64,000 nt of DNA from Halococcus qingdaonensis (GTDB taxonomy: Archaea; Halobacteriota; Halobacteria; Halobacteriales; Halococcaceae). Below, in pieces: positions 9,008 through 17,553 of this stretch. Every line of letters begins with the position of its first letter. The first letter of the stretch is position 1. Position numbers and translations under genes: made by a program. Location of the stretch: the NCBI RefSeq assembly GCF_024508235.1, contig NZ_CP101943.1, forward strand, positions 1,116,001 through 1,180,000, written 5' to 3'. The notes under the pieces are model-generated. The model did no database searches. It saw only the letters and a list, made by a program, of their open reading frames with translations, and was not told the DNA's origin.

Positions 9008-9856
9008 TCAGCAGTACGACGACAGCGCCTCGTAGGCTTCGCTGGCGGCTCGATCCGGTTCGTCGGGATACGTGTAGAGTTCGAGCGTGGCGAATCCGCC
9101 ATACTCGATATCGTCGAGCGCGTCGAAGATCGCCCGGAAGTCAAGATCGCCCTCGCCGGGGATGCGGTGGTAGTGTTTGCCGCGGACGCCGCCGACGATG
9201 TCCTCCAGATGGACGCCGGTGATGTGACCTGCACACCGCCGGATCGTCTCCGCAGGATCTTCTCCGTAGACGGCCGCGTGGCCGACGTCAAGGTTGACCC
9301 CGAGCGCGTCGTGACCGACGTCCTGGATCAGTTCCAGGACTTCCTCGGTGCACTCGACGAGCAGCTCGGGCTCGTACTCGATGCCCACCTCGACGTCGCG
9401 CTCGTCTGCGTATTCACAGATCGTGTCGAGCGAGTCGAGCAGGTACTCGTAGGCCCGATTCGGCGGATTGCCGGGCAGCGGGCGACCGGTGGCGAGACAG
9501 ACCGCCGGCGCGCCGACCTCGTCGGCGAGGTCGATGGCTCGCTTCGTGTAGTCGATGCGCCACTCGCGTCCCTCGTCGTCGGCAGTGACGACGCTTGGAT
9601 CGAAGAAGGACGATGGCGGCACGTCGTCGTAGTAGCCCGTCGCGGTGTTCGCGTTGATGTTCGAGACCTCGATGCCCGTATCGTCAAGCACTGTTGACAG
9701 CTCATTTCGGTCGTCCTCGCCGAAATCGGGGAAGAAGGCGTGCGGCTCGTCGCCCAGGATCTCGACGCCGGCGTAGCCGTGGTCGGCGATGCGTTCGATC
9801 GCGTCCGGCAGCGCGTGGCGCGTGTAGGCGTTCGTCGAAAATGCCAGTTCGACCAT
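9008..9856 (-). CDS. TIM-barrel sugar phosphate isomerase/epimerase (EboE-like)
   Basis: 282 residues of the xylose-isomerase-like TIM-barrel superfamily. Likely metal ligands include the Glu in GIEYEPELL, Asp/His in LDVGHAAVYG and HLEDIVGG, and the late Glu in TLELYTY. It is the last gene of a minus-strand unit (TatD-like, TIM-barrel 2, UbiA, this gene), 42 bp after ubiA. It is clearly paralogous to the gene at 10827-11657 (shared EPD/ELLxExxEExLE and GHxxxxGEDP segments). The substrate is unknown; the context suggests a sugar-phosphate or cyclitol intermediate. The start MVELAFSTNAY is preferred over a version 10 residues longer. Confidence 0.82.
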   Translation of the reverse strand: MVELAFSTNAYTRHALPDAIERIADHGYAGVEILGDEPHAFFPDFGEDDRNELSTVLDDTGIEVSNINANTATGYYDDVPPSSFFDPSVVTADDEGREWRIDYTKRAIDLADEVGAPAVCLATGRPLPGNPPNRAYEYLLDSLDTICEYADERDVEVGIEYEPELLVECTEEVLELIQDVGHDALGVNLDVGHAAVYGEDPAETIRRCAGHITGVHLEDIVGGVRGKHYHRIPGEGDLDFRAIFDALDDIEYGGFATLELYTYPDEPDRAASEAYEALSSYC

Positions 9857-9898
9857 GACGAAGGCAGGGCCGGCCTCCCGAAACACCTTCCGACGGCG

Positions 9899-10840
9899 CT
9901 ACGAGACGTCGAACAGGCGGGAGAGGCCGACCGCGGGGATGAGAAAGGCGAGGACGGCGAGCGCCCAGCCGACGCCCGCGAGCGCCGCGAACGCCGCGTC
10001 GAGCACGACGAGCGCGAGGACACAGGTCCCGACCGCCGGGCCGACGGTATCCGGTCGAGGGGTCGCGTACGCCGGGCCGAGCGCGCGCCCGGTCCACACC
10101 AAGAAGCCGCCGGCGAGTCCGACGGCGAACGCGAACCGGACGAGCGACGGCCCCAGGGTTACGACCGCCGCGAGAACCCCGAGAACGGCCAGCAACACGC
10201 CGGCGGCTGCCGCCGCGACCGCGCCGCGCTCGGTCGTCGTCGCCTCGTTGTCAGCCATATACGTCACGGCAGCGATATACAGCGCGATGACGATCGGGAT
10301 CACGAGCGCCCACGCGGGGAGCGCGGCTGTCGATGCCGTCGCTCCCGCCGCCGTCCCGAGCAACACGTCGAGTCCGCGCGCGCTGCCCATCGCGAGAAAG
10401 CCGGCGGGACCACCCTTGAGAACGCCGTCGTAGAGTGCGATGACTGCCGCGAGCGCCGCCGCGAACAGGCCGGCTCGTGGGCCGGCCGTCCCGAGCGCGA
10501 CGAGCATGCCGCCGACCAGCAGCGCCGCGCCGAGCGCGCCCGCCGTCCGCCGTGGAACCCTGCCCGACGGGATCGGGCGTTCCGGGCGCTCGCGTGCGTC
10601 GATCGGCGCGTCGAAGTAGTCGTTCAGCGTCGTGCCGCCGGCGTACAGCAGCGTCGACGCGACCGCGAGTCCGACGAGCGCAGGTATCGAAATCCTTCCA
10701 CCGATGGCGGCGACGAGCGCACCACCGAGCAGGACGTCCGGCGGTGCGCTCGCGAGGTTCGGAACGCGCACCAGCGCCGCGTAGGCCGCGAGTTTCCCGC
10801 GCGATTCGGCCTCGCACGCGGGCCCCTCAGATCCACCCAC
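9899..10840 (-). CDS. UbiA-family prenyltransferase (EboC-like)
   Basis: Polytopic membrane protein of about 313 residues with roughly eight or nine hydrophobic helices. The first Asp-rich motif is N73-D74-x2-D77-x3-D81 (NDYFDAPIDARERPERPIP). A second region, YDGVLKGGPAGF then SARGLDVLLG, matches the other UbiA site loosely. Family members move an isoprenoid chain onto a polar or aromatic acceptor. Being next to a cyclitol-phosphate-type synthase and sugar isomerases, the acceptor may be a cyclitol or sugar phosphate. The start is ambiguous: GTG at 10840 (chosen, overlapping the upstream gene by 14 bp) or TTG at 10849. Confidence 0.85.
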   Translation of the reverse strand: MGGSEGPACEAESRGKLAAYAALVRVPNLASAPPDVLLGGALVAAIGGRISIPALVGLAVASTLLYAGGTTLNDYFDAPIDARERPERPIPSGRVPRRTAGALGAALLVGGMLVALGTAGPRAGLFAAALAAVIALYDGVLKGGPAGFLAMGSARGLDVLLGTAAGATASTAALPAWALVIPIVIALYIAAVTYMADNEATTTERGAVAAAAAGVLLAVLGVLAAVVTLGPSLVRFAFAVGLAGGFLVWTGRALGPAYATPRPDTVGPAVGTCVLALVVLDAAFAALAGVGWALAVLAFLIPAVGLSRLFDVS

Positions 10841-11657
10841 CGTCTTCAAGATAGGCCATCGCCTCGCGGGCGGTCTCGGCCGCCGTCTCCTCGTAGGGGT
10901 AGAGCTCGATCGTCACGAACCCGTCGTACTCCCGCGAATCGAGTGCATCGAGAAACTCGTCGATCGGTAGTGCGCCGTCACCGAGCTGGGTGTGTTCGTG
11001 GCGGCGGTCTGCGGGGATGTCCTCCAGATGGATGTGATCGGTGTACTCCGCGAGCCGGTCGAACGCTTCGATGGGATCTTCGCCGACGCTGAACAGATGG
11101 CCCGCGTCGAAGTTACAGCGAATTCGTGGGTGGTCGATGCGCTCGGCGAACTCCAAGAACTCCTCCGAGGTCTCGATGAGGAGGTCCGGTTCGGGTTCGA
11201 CGTGCAGGTCCACACCCACCTCCTCGGCGACCGGGAGGACCTCTTCGAGGCTCTCGACGAACGTCTCGACGGCCCACTCGCGAGATTTTTCGTCCGGGAT
11301 AGGGCCACCGGGTTCGATCGAGATATATCCATGTCCGAGCGCGGCTGCCGTCCGGAGGGCGGCTTTCGTGTAGTCGATGCGCTGCTGGCGGTAGTCCGTG
11401 TCCGGCTCGATGTAGGAGGGATGGTGGAACCCCTCGATGGCGGTCAGCATGAACGCGTTGCAGTTGCCGATGGCGAGATCGTTCGCGGCGAGCGCTTGAC
11501 CGATCTCCTCGATATCGTCCTCGCTCGCCTCGGGCGGGTAGAGATGTGGCTCGTCGAACAGCAGTTCGATGCCATCGTAGCCCGCGTCGGCGACGATCTC
11601 GATCGCCTCGCGCGCGTCGTACTCCCGAAAGGCGTTCGCGGAGAACCCGAACTTCAT
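10827..11657 (-). CDS. TIM-barrel sugar phosphate isomerase/epimerase, second copy (EboE-like)
   Basis: 276 residues, xylose-isomerase-like TIM barrel starting MKFGFSANAFREYDAREAI. Candidate metal and substrate residues lie in VEPEPDLLIE, NFDAGHLFSVGEDP, IHLEDIPADRRHEHTQLGDG and TIELYPYEET. It overlaps the upstream TatD-like gene by four bases (ATGA) and the ubiA start by 14, so the three are tightly coupled. It is similar to but clearly diverged from its paralogue at 9008-9856, so the two probably act on different intermediates. The specific reaction cannot be read from sequence. Confidence 0.84.
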   Translation of the reverse strand: MKFGFSANAFREYDAREAIEIVADAGYDGIELLFDEPHLYPPEASEDDIEEIGQALAANDLAIGNCNAFMLTAIEGFHHPSYIEPDTDYRQQRIDYTKAALRTAAALGHGYISIEPGGPIPDEKSREWAVETFVESLEEVLPVAEEVGVDLHVEPEPDLLIETSEEFLEFAERIDHPRIRCNFDAGHLFSVGEDPIEAFDRLAEYTDHIHLEDIPADRRHEHTQLGDGALPIDEFLDALDSREYDGFVTIELYPYEETAAETAREAMAYLEDGGWI

Positions 11658-12454
11658 CGCTCGTAGGTGAAGTTCGGCGACTGATCGAAGAACTCGTAGG
11701 GGTTGTCGAAGACGACCTTCTTCACGTCCTCGCGCTCCCAGCCCCGATCGAGCATCTTGTCGCGCGCCTTCGGCACCGCGAGCGGGTCAGAGGGGTCCCA
11801 GTCGGCGGCGCTGTTGAAGAGCATCTTGTCGGTGCCGTACTCCTCCAGGAGGTCGATGGCCGCCTCGTCCTCGATCTTGCCGGGGTAGAGCGTGAAACCG
11901 ACCCAGCAGTCCGTGGTGAGGGAGGTCTCGATCGTCTCTGCGGTGTTGTGATCGATGACGATGCGCTCCTGAGCGACACCTTCGTCCTCGATGATGTCGA
12001 CGATCCGCTCGGTGCCCGCGAGCTTGTCCGTGTGCGGCGTGTGGATGATGACGGGGAGTTCGCGTTCCTCGGCCATCCGCAGCTGGGTGCGAAACGCCCA
12101 CTCCTCGTCGTCGGTGCCTTGATCGAACCCGATCTCGCCGAGGCCGACGACGTTCTCGCGGTCGAGATACTCCGGCAGGCGGTCCAGAACTTCTTCGGCC
12201 ATCTCGCGGTAGTTCGCCTCCTTGGGTTCCAGCCCGATGGTGACGTAGTGATCCATCCCGCCGGCGCGCTCGGCACGCGCGGTCTCGAAGTCGATGATCT
12301 GCTCGAAGTAGTCGAAAAACGAGCCCGCGTGCTGTTTGTCCGTGCCGCTCCAAAACGCGGGTTCGATGCAGCACTCGATGCCAGCCCGACGCGCCCGTGC
12401 ATAGTCGTCGGCCGAGCGCGAGACCATGTGCATGTGCGGATCGATGATCTCCAT
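11654..12454 (-). CDS. TatD-like metal-dependent hydrolase (EboB-like)
   Basis: 266 residues, amidohydrolase/TatD fold. The HxH metal motif is at the N-terminus (DPHMHM, His7 and His9). Further ligand candidates are Glu in GLGEIGFDQG, His in VIIHTPH and IDHNTAE, and Asp in NSAADWDPSDP. Ordinary TatD proteins are nucleases or deacylases, but this one opens a prenyltransferase/isomerase operon and so more likely handles a small molecule, as EboB proteins do. First gene of its operon. A palindrome (12484-12500) lies 30 bp before the ATG and is a good operator candidate. Confidence 0.82.
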   Translation of the reverse strand: MEIIDPHMHMVSRSADDYARARRAGIECCIEPAFWSGTDKQHAGSFFDYFEQIIDFETARAERAGGMDHYVTIGLEPKEANYREMAEEVLDRLPEYLDRENVVGLGEIGFDQGTDDEEWAFRTQLRMAEERELPVIIHTPHTDKLAGTERIVDIIEDEGVAQERIVIDHNTAETIETSLTTDCWVGFTLYPGKIEDEAAIDLLEEYGTDKMLFNSAADWDPSDPLAVPKARDKMLDRGWEREDVKKVVFDNPYEFFDQSPNFTYER

Positions 12455-12483
12455 AGCCGCGAGTGGGTGCCGGACGCACTACT

Positions 12484-12500
12484 ATGTACTGATCGTACAT
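12484..12500. promoter_or_regulatory. Palindrome upstream of the TatD-like operon, candidate operator
   Basis: Perfect 6-bp inverted repeat ATGTAC-N5-GTACAT, 30 bp before the ATG at 12454 and therefore overlapping where the TATA element should be. It would suit a dimeric repressor. No regulator is encoded next to it. Confidence 0.45.
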
Positions 12501-12530
12501 TCTCGGGTCTCGATCCGGCATCCATTGCGG

Positions 12531-12611
12531 CGGATCGGCGTGCGAGGGATGAGCGAGGAGCGTAGCGACGAGCGAATCGGTTGGGGAGGTATGTGGGCTG
12601 TTGCGGTTCTC
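12531..12611 (+). repeat. Dispersed modular repeat, copy A (right half only)
   Basis: Contains the left box GGATCGGCGTGCGAGGGATG and the right box ATCGGTTGGGGAGGTATGTG around a short variable centre rich in GAGCG units. Copies B (21444-21631) and C (23209-23366, inverted) share both boxes and extend further left. Confidence 0.75.
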
Positions 12612-12848
12612 ACTTGAGTCAGATCCGTCGCGTCGGAGTTGGCTGCTACAAGGATTCAGTCGATCATCCTTCAAAAGATCAGGTCGATAATCGGACAGTT
12701 CGGTGCCGACATCACAAAGTAGGTGTGTCTCGGAACCCTGGTTTCAGGGGATGCAGCGACGGACTTCCGAGCCGATCGGAAAACAGGGGAGCGAATCGCA
12801 ATCGAGTCGGGATGGACGAGCGAACGTCACGACGGTCGGGTGGTCGCG

Positions 12849-14078
12849 ATGAGCGCGAGCATCGGCGTCTGGCTCGTCGGCGCGCGCGGGAACGTCGCCA
12901 CGACGGCGATGATCGGTGCGCGTGCCATCGCCCACGGCGCGACCGACACGACGGGGATGGTCTCCGAGCGCGCACCGTGTACGGGACTCGACCTCCCGAA
13001 AATCGACTCGCTCGTCTTCGGCGGTCACGACGTCCAGGACGGCAGCGTCGTCGAGACGGCCGAGCGCCTCGCGGAGCGCAACGGCATTCCCGATCGCGCG
13101 ACGCTCGACGCCGTTCGTGACGATCTCGACACGATCGACGAACGCATCGAGACCGGCACGGCACGCAACTGCGGGCAGGCGGTCACGGAAATTGCCGACG
13201 GGGGAATCGACGAGTCGCTCTCGTTGCGGGCGATCGTCGGGAATATTCAGGACGACTACGAGCGATTCCGCGAGGACAACGAGCTGGAGCGAGTAGTTGT
13301 GATCAACGTCGCCTCTTCGGAGCCGCTGCCGGCAGACCCCGAGAGATACGACTCGATCGAGGCCGTCGAACGTGCGCTCGACGAGGACGAACCGTTGCCG
13401 GCGAGTTCGCTGTACGCCTACGCCGCACTTGCCGGCGGCCATCCGTTCGTGAACTTCACGCCGAACGCCGCGAACGCGCTCGGTGGACTGCGCGAGCTGG
13501 CCGAGCGCGAGGGCGTTCCGCACATGGGCAAGGACGGCAAGACGGGCGAGACGCTGATGAAGTCCGCGCTCGCGCCGATGTTCGCCCAGCGCAATCTCCG
13601 GGTGCGCTCGTGGGAGGGTCACAACATCCTCGGAAACAAGGACGGCGAGGTGCTCGAAGACGATGCGAACAAAGCTGGAAAGTTGGCGAGTAAGGGCGGC
13701 GTGCTCGACGGCATCCTCGATCACGAGACCCACAACCGAGTCAGGATCGACTACACGCCCGCGCTCGGCGACTGGAAGACCGCGTGGGACGACATCCGTT
13801 TTCGGGGATTCCTCGATACCGACATGAAACTCCAGTTCACCTGGGAGGGCTCCGATTCGGCGCTCGCCGCGCCGCTCGTGCTCGATCTCGCGCGCTTGCT
13901 CGCGTTCGCCGACGAGCAGGGTGAGTCGGGATTGCAGCCCCAGCTCGCCTCCTTTTTCAAAGCGCCGCTCGGCGTCGACGAGCACGGTCTCTCGAAACAG
14001 TTCGGGATGCTCCAAGAGTACGTCGAAGCGCACGCCGCGCAGCCGACCGCCGTCGGCGCGGAGGGTGACGATGACTGA
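12849..14078 (+). CDS. myo-Inositol-1-phosphate synthase-family protein of the ebo-like cluster
   Basis: 409 residues. N-terminal Rossmann segment GVWLVGARGNVATTAMIGA. The catalytic domain of the inositol-3-phosphate synthase family is visible in GKDGKTGETLMKSAL (key lysines), SWEGHNILGNKDG, and FLDTDMKLQFTWEGSDSALA. Classical members cyclise glucose 6-phosphate with NAD. Since it is paired with sugar isomerases and a prenyltransferase rather than lipid genes, the substrate may be another sugar phosphate. It takes the place that the dehydroquinate-synthase-like EboD has in ebo operons. It overlaps the next gene by 8 bp. Start MSASIGVWLVG chosen by homology. Confidence 0.85.
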   Translation: MSASIGVWLVGARGNVATTAMIGARAIAHGATDTTGMVSERAPCTGLDLPKIDSLVFGGHDVQDGSVVETAERLAERNGIPDRATLDAVRDDLDTIDERIETGTARNCGQAVTEIADGGIDESLSLRAIVGNIQDDYERFREDNELERVVVINVASSEPLPADPERYDSIEAVERALDEDEPLPASSLYAYAALAGGHPFVNFTPNAANALGGLRELAEREGVPHMGKDGKTGETLMKSALAPMFAQRNLRVRSWEGHNILGNKDGEVLEDDANKAGKLASKGGVLDGILDHETHNRVRIDYTPALGDWKTAWDDIRFRGFLDTDMKLQFTWEGSDSALAAPLVLDLARLLAFADEQGESGLQPQLASFFKAPLGVDEHGLSKQFGMLQEYVEAHAAQPTAVGAEGDDD

Positions 14079-15423
14079 CGGCGACGCGGGGCGGGCGATC
14101 GTCCTCGACGTCATCGGTCTCGAACGCGAGCACGTCGCGGCGGGGCTCGCGCCGAACATCGCCGATCTCGTGGCCGACAGCGCGCGTGCGGACCTCCAGT
14201 CGCCGTTCCCAGCCGTCACACTCCCCGTCCAGAGCACGCTCGCGACGGGCCAGTCGCCCGAAAACCACGGCGACGTGGCCAACGGCGAGTACGACCGGGA
14301 GAACGATACGGCGGCGCTCTGGGAGCGCGACAGCGAGAGCCGGGATCGCCTCTGGGAGAGCGCGAGCGAGGCGGGGCTCACCACCGGCGTGCTCTGCTTT
14401 CAGCATCTCATCGGGACGACGGCGGACGTCGCGCTCACGCCCTCGCCGATCGAGGACGAGGAGAACAATATTTTAGAGATGAACTGCTGGACGAACCCCG
14501 ACGGGTTCTACGACGAGCTCGAAGCCGAGTACGGCCACTTCCCGCTCCACACCTACTGGGGTCCCGGCGCGAACGAGGAATCGACCGCGTGGATCCTCGA
14601 CGCCGCCCGCGAGGCCATCGACCGCTACGATCCCGACCTGCTCTGGATCTACATCCCGTATCTCGACTACGCGGGGCTGGCCCACGGCGCGAGCAGCGAC
14701 GAACTCCGCGAGGCGATCGGCGTTGCCGACGACCTCGTCGGCGATTTCCTCGACTTCCTGCGCGACGGCGAGCGCTGGGGCGAAACGGCAGTGAACGTCG
14801 TCAGCGAGTACGGCTTCCACGACGTCGACACACCCGTGTTCCCGAATCGCGCGCTGCGCGAGGCGGGACTGCTCTCGGTCCAAGACGACGGCGAGGGCGG
14901 CGAGGAGATCGACCTCCCGAACTCGCGGGCATTCGCGCTGGTCGATCACCAAGTGGCCCACGTTTACGCCGACGAGGACGTCGTCGACGAGGCGCGCGAC
15001 GCACTCACCGGACTCGATGGCGTCGAGCGCGTGCTCGACGAGGAAGGGAAAGAGGAGTACGGCGTCGCCCACCCGAACGCCGGCGAGCTCGTCTGCGTCG
15101 CCGAGCGATCGGGTTGGTTCCAGTATTACTGGTGGTTCGACGACGCGAACGCACCGTACTACGCCCGCGACATGGACATCCACGCGAAACCCGGCTTCGA
15201 CCCCGTCGAGCTGTTCTTCGGCGAGGAGGGGCTCGTCTCGCTCGATGCCTCGAAGGTCGGCGGCTCGCACGGCCGCGCCGACGTCGACGGGTTCTACGGG
15301 CTGGGCGGCCCGGCGGCTCCCGACTCGGTACCCGACGACGTGGACGCACGGGCGGTCGCGCCGACGCTCACCGATCTGCTCGATGTCGACGTCGAAACGG
15401 CGTTCGAACTCGACGCGCTGTAA
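14071..15423 (+). CDS. Alkaline phosphatase superfamily (nucleotide pyrophosphatase-like) protein, EboF-like
   Basis: 450 residues, phosphodiesterase/nucleotide-pyrophosphatase branch. The nucleophile region is FPAVTLPVQSTLATGQSPEN with HGDVANGEYD following. Further metal-site segments are WIYIPYLDYAGLAHG and SEYGFHDVD, with a C-terminal GGSHGRADVDGF. No signal peptide or anchor is seen, so it appears cytoplasmic, unlike many homologues. It overlaps the upstream synthase-like gene by 8 bp, so the two should be translated together. It probably removes a phosphate from, or cleaves, a cluster intermediate. It ends 7 bp from the convergent sugar dehydrogenase gene. Confidence 0.83.
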   Translation: MTDGDAGRAIVLDVIGLEREHVAAGLAPNIADLVADSARADLQSPFPAVTLPVQSTLATGQSPENHGDVANGEYDRENDTAALWERDSESRDRLWESASEAGLTTGVLCFQHLIGTTADVALTPSPIEDEENNILEMNCWTNPDGFYDELEAEYGHFPLHTYWGPGANEESTAWILDAAREAIDRYDPDLLWIYIPYLDYAGLAHGASSDELREAIGVADDLVGDFLDFLRDGERWGETAVNVVSEYGFHDVDTPVFPNRALREAGLLSVQDDGEGGEEIDLPNSRAFALVDHQVAHVYADEDVVDEARDALTGLDGVERVLDEEGKEEYGVAHPNAGELVCVAERSGWFQYYWWFDDANAPYYARDMDIHAKPGFDPVELFFGEEGLVSLDASKVGGSHGRADVDGFYGLGGPAAPDSVPDDVDARAVAPTLTDLLDVDVETAFELDAL

Positions 15424-15430
15424 AAACGAC

Positions 15431-17488
15431 CTATTCTTTGCGCCCGGACAGCAACCGGGCCGCACCGATCGTCAGCCCCGACAGCGCCGCCAAGACGCCG
15501 AACCCGGGGCCCGAGTCGCTGCTCGTCCCCGCCGAGACGCCGCCCTCGCCGCCCGCCTGCGTCCCCTCGGTCGCCGTCCGTGCGTTCGTCCCGTCTGTCG
15601 ACGATGGTGTGGCGTCTGTCCGACCGCCGATCCCGGTCGTCCCGGCGGCCGTCGTGTTCGTGGCGGCCGTCGCGTTCGAGGTTGTCGCCGAGCCGTTCGG
15701 GGCGGTCACGTTGCCGGTCGCGGTCGCATCCTGGGATTGAGGTGGCACGATCCGGTGGACCGCGCCGGTCGCCTCGCTGCCCGGGTTCGCGGTCGTCAAC
15801 ACGTAGAGTCGGTCGTCGTTGTCGCGGCCCATCGCGAGGATATAGCCGCCGACGAACCCGCTGTCGGTGTTCTCGACCGAGAGCTCCGCGACGTCCCAGA
15901 GACCGTCGTCCTCGGCGGGCGTGGCCGCCAGCAGCGATCCCGTCGGCGTCTCAGTCTCTTTCGATTTGCGGAAATCGCCGAAGACGTAGTCGCCCTGGAG
16001 GTCGGGGATATCATCGCGCTGGTAGAGATAGCCTCCCATGGCTGCCGAGCCGACACCCTGCCCGTCGGCGCTGTGTGGATACTCGATCACGGGATCGATG
16101 AGCCGTTCGCCGCCGCGTACGTCCGACGGGAGTTTGCTCGGGCAGTTCTCGGGCGGGTTGCGACTGCCTTCGGGACCGGGTTTGAAACAGTGGGTGCCCT
16201 CGCGAACGTTCCACCCGTAGTTCTTGTCTTTCTCGACGATATCGATCTCCTCGAAACCGTTCTGGCCGACGTCCGAGGTGAACAGCTTGCCGTCGGAAAA
16301 GCCCATCCGCCACGGGTTACGGAACCCCCAGGCGAACTGCTCGTTCAGTCCGTCCTCCCCCACGAGCGGGTTGTCGTCGGGAATCCCGTAGGCCTTGTCG
16401 CCCTCCTGGCTGTCGACGTCGATGCGCAGGATCGAGCCGAGCAGGTTCTCGGTGACGTCCTGGCCGTTGCCACCCTCGTTGCGATCGTACCAGTCGCTTA
16501 CGTGACCCAGATCGGTGTCGTGTGCGCCGCCACCGTCGCCCATCGCCACGTAGAGATAGCCGTCGTCGGGCCCGAAGACGATCGCGCCGGCATTGTGTGT
16601 GTCGTACGGCGAGGGGATCTCCAAGATCGTCCGTTCCGAGTCGACGTTCCCCGTCGAGCCGTCCTCGCTCGCCTCGAACTCGGAGAGCACCTCGGTGTGC
16701 GAGAACTCGTCGGGCGTTCCCTCGCGCGAGGGAGCGCTGTACCGCAGGTAGAACTTCCCGTTCTCGCCGTAGTTCGGATGGAACGCCATCCCGAGCAGCC
16801 CCATCTCGCCGGTGATCTCGGTCAGTTTGTCGCTCACGTCGATGAACGGCTCCTCGTTCAGGCTTCCCGACTCGTGGGCGTAGACCTGTCCGATGCGATC
16901 GACGATGAAGTAGCGACCGCTCTCGCCCGGCGGGACGCCGAAATCGAGCGGTGCGGTGAGCGTTCCCTCCGTCACCGTCTCGGTGCGCACCGTCGGACCG
17001 TCACCGAAATACGACGAGCCGCCGTCGCCGCTCTCGGTCGTGGTTTGGGTCGCCGTCTCCTCGCCGAAGGCGATCGAGCCGTGCATCGAGCTTCGGTGTG
17101 GCTCACAGATGTACTCGGCCATCTCCTCGCGCGCGGTGAACTCGATCGTCTGGGTCGCACCCTGCTCGTTCATCACCTCGGTGCGTTTCAGCACCTCGCC
17201 CTTCCCGTCGAGCAGCGCGATGTTGTGACCCTGGCCATCGATGTTCTTCCAGGTGATGCGGTAGTCGACGCCGGCGTCGAGCTGGAGCGTCGGGTTGCTC
17301 TCGTCGGCGATCGATTCGGGTTTGCGACCCTGCCAGCCGCCGATCTCGCCGCCGAGGCGGATCTCCGTCGGCTGGGACTGTGCACCCGCGATCCCCCCCG
17401 CACCGACGAGCGCACCGGCCGCTACGCTCGTGCGGAGGAATCGTCTGCGGGTCGTTGCGTGTCGGCCTGTCGCGGCGTTCGTTCTCAT
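15431..17488 (-). CDS. Secreted cupredoxin/PQQ-type sugar dehydrogenase fusion 1, PGF-CTERM-like
   Basis: 685 residues. Tat signal (RRRFLRTSVAAG, about 14-38). A cupredoxin domain follows (about 40-145) with type 1 copper ligands His88, Cys128, His131 and Met135 in HNIALLD and YICEPHRSSM. Then a PQQ-dependent aldose dehydrogenase beta-propeller (about 170-590; GLLGMAFHPNY, GYLYVAMGDGGG, GNGQDVTENLLGSILRIDVD, WGFRNPWR). A Thr/Asn/Ala-rich stalk and a C-terminus GPGFGVLAALSG...RKE resemble PGF-CTERM sorting signals. It probably oxidises sugars outside the cell and passes electrons to its own copper centre. An alternative ATG at 17557 would overlap the upstream gene by 4 bp. Confidence 0.87.
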   Translation of the reverse strand: MRTNAATGRHATTRRRFLRTSVAAGALVGAGGIAGAQSQPTEIRLGGEIGGWQGRKPESIADESNPTLQLDAGVDYRITWKNIDGQGHNIALLDGKGEVLKRTEVMNEQGATQTIEFTAREEMAEYICEPHRSSMHGSIAFGEETATQTTTESGDGGSSYFGDGPTVRTETVTEGTLTAPLDFGVPPGESGRYFIVDRIGQVYAHESGSLNEEPFIDVSDKLTEITGEMGLLGMAFHPNYGENGKFYLRYSAPSREGTPDEFSHTEVLSEFEASEDGSTGNVDSERTILEIPSPYDTHNAGAIVFGPDDGYLYVAMGDGGGAHDTDLGHVSDWYDRNEGGNGQDVTENLLGSILRIDVDSQEGDKAYGIPDDNPLVGEDGLNEQFAWGFRNPWRMGFSDGKLFTSDVGQNGFEEIDIVEKDKNYGWNVREGTHCFKPGPEGSRNPPENCPSKLPSDVRGGERLIDPVIEYPHSADGQGVGSAAMGGYLYQRDDIPDLQGDYVFGDFRKSKETETPTGSLLAATPAEDDGLWDVAELSVENTDSGFVGGYILAMGRDNDDRLYVLTTANPGSEATGAVHRIVPPQSQDATATGNVTAPNGSATTSNATAATNTTAAGTTGIGGRTDATPSSTDGTNARTATEGTQAGGEGGVSAGTSSDSGPGFGVLAALSGLTIGAARLLSGRKE

Positions 17489-17553
17489 TGGAGTCTCGTT
17501 GTCGTCGATCGGATCGTCGCGGTGCTGGGATGAGGGCGAACGGTCACGGCGGC

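Larger units (their letters stand above)
12455..12848. other. 394-bp divergent intergenic region of the ebo-like cluster
   Basis: No convincing gene. It holds the palindrome at 12484-12500 close to the TatD-like gene and one truncated copy of the dispersed repeat (12531-12611). The rest up to the ATG at 12849 has no clear TATA box. An in-frame extension of the synthase gene back to a GTG at 12723 is possible but unlike the family. Confidence 0.6.

Noticed and set aside
12723-12848. Extended N-terminus of the inositol-phosphate synthase-like protein from a GTG at 12723
   Set aside because: The 42 extra residues do not resemble the family, whose Rossmann motif normally starts the protein, as it does from the ATG at 12849.
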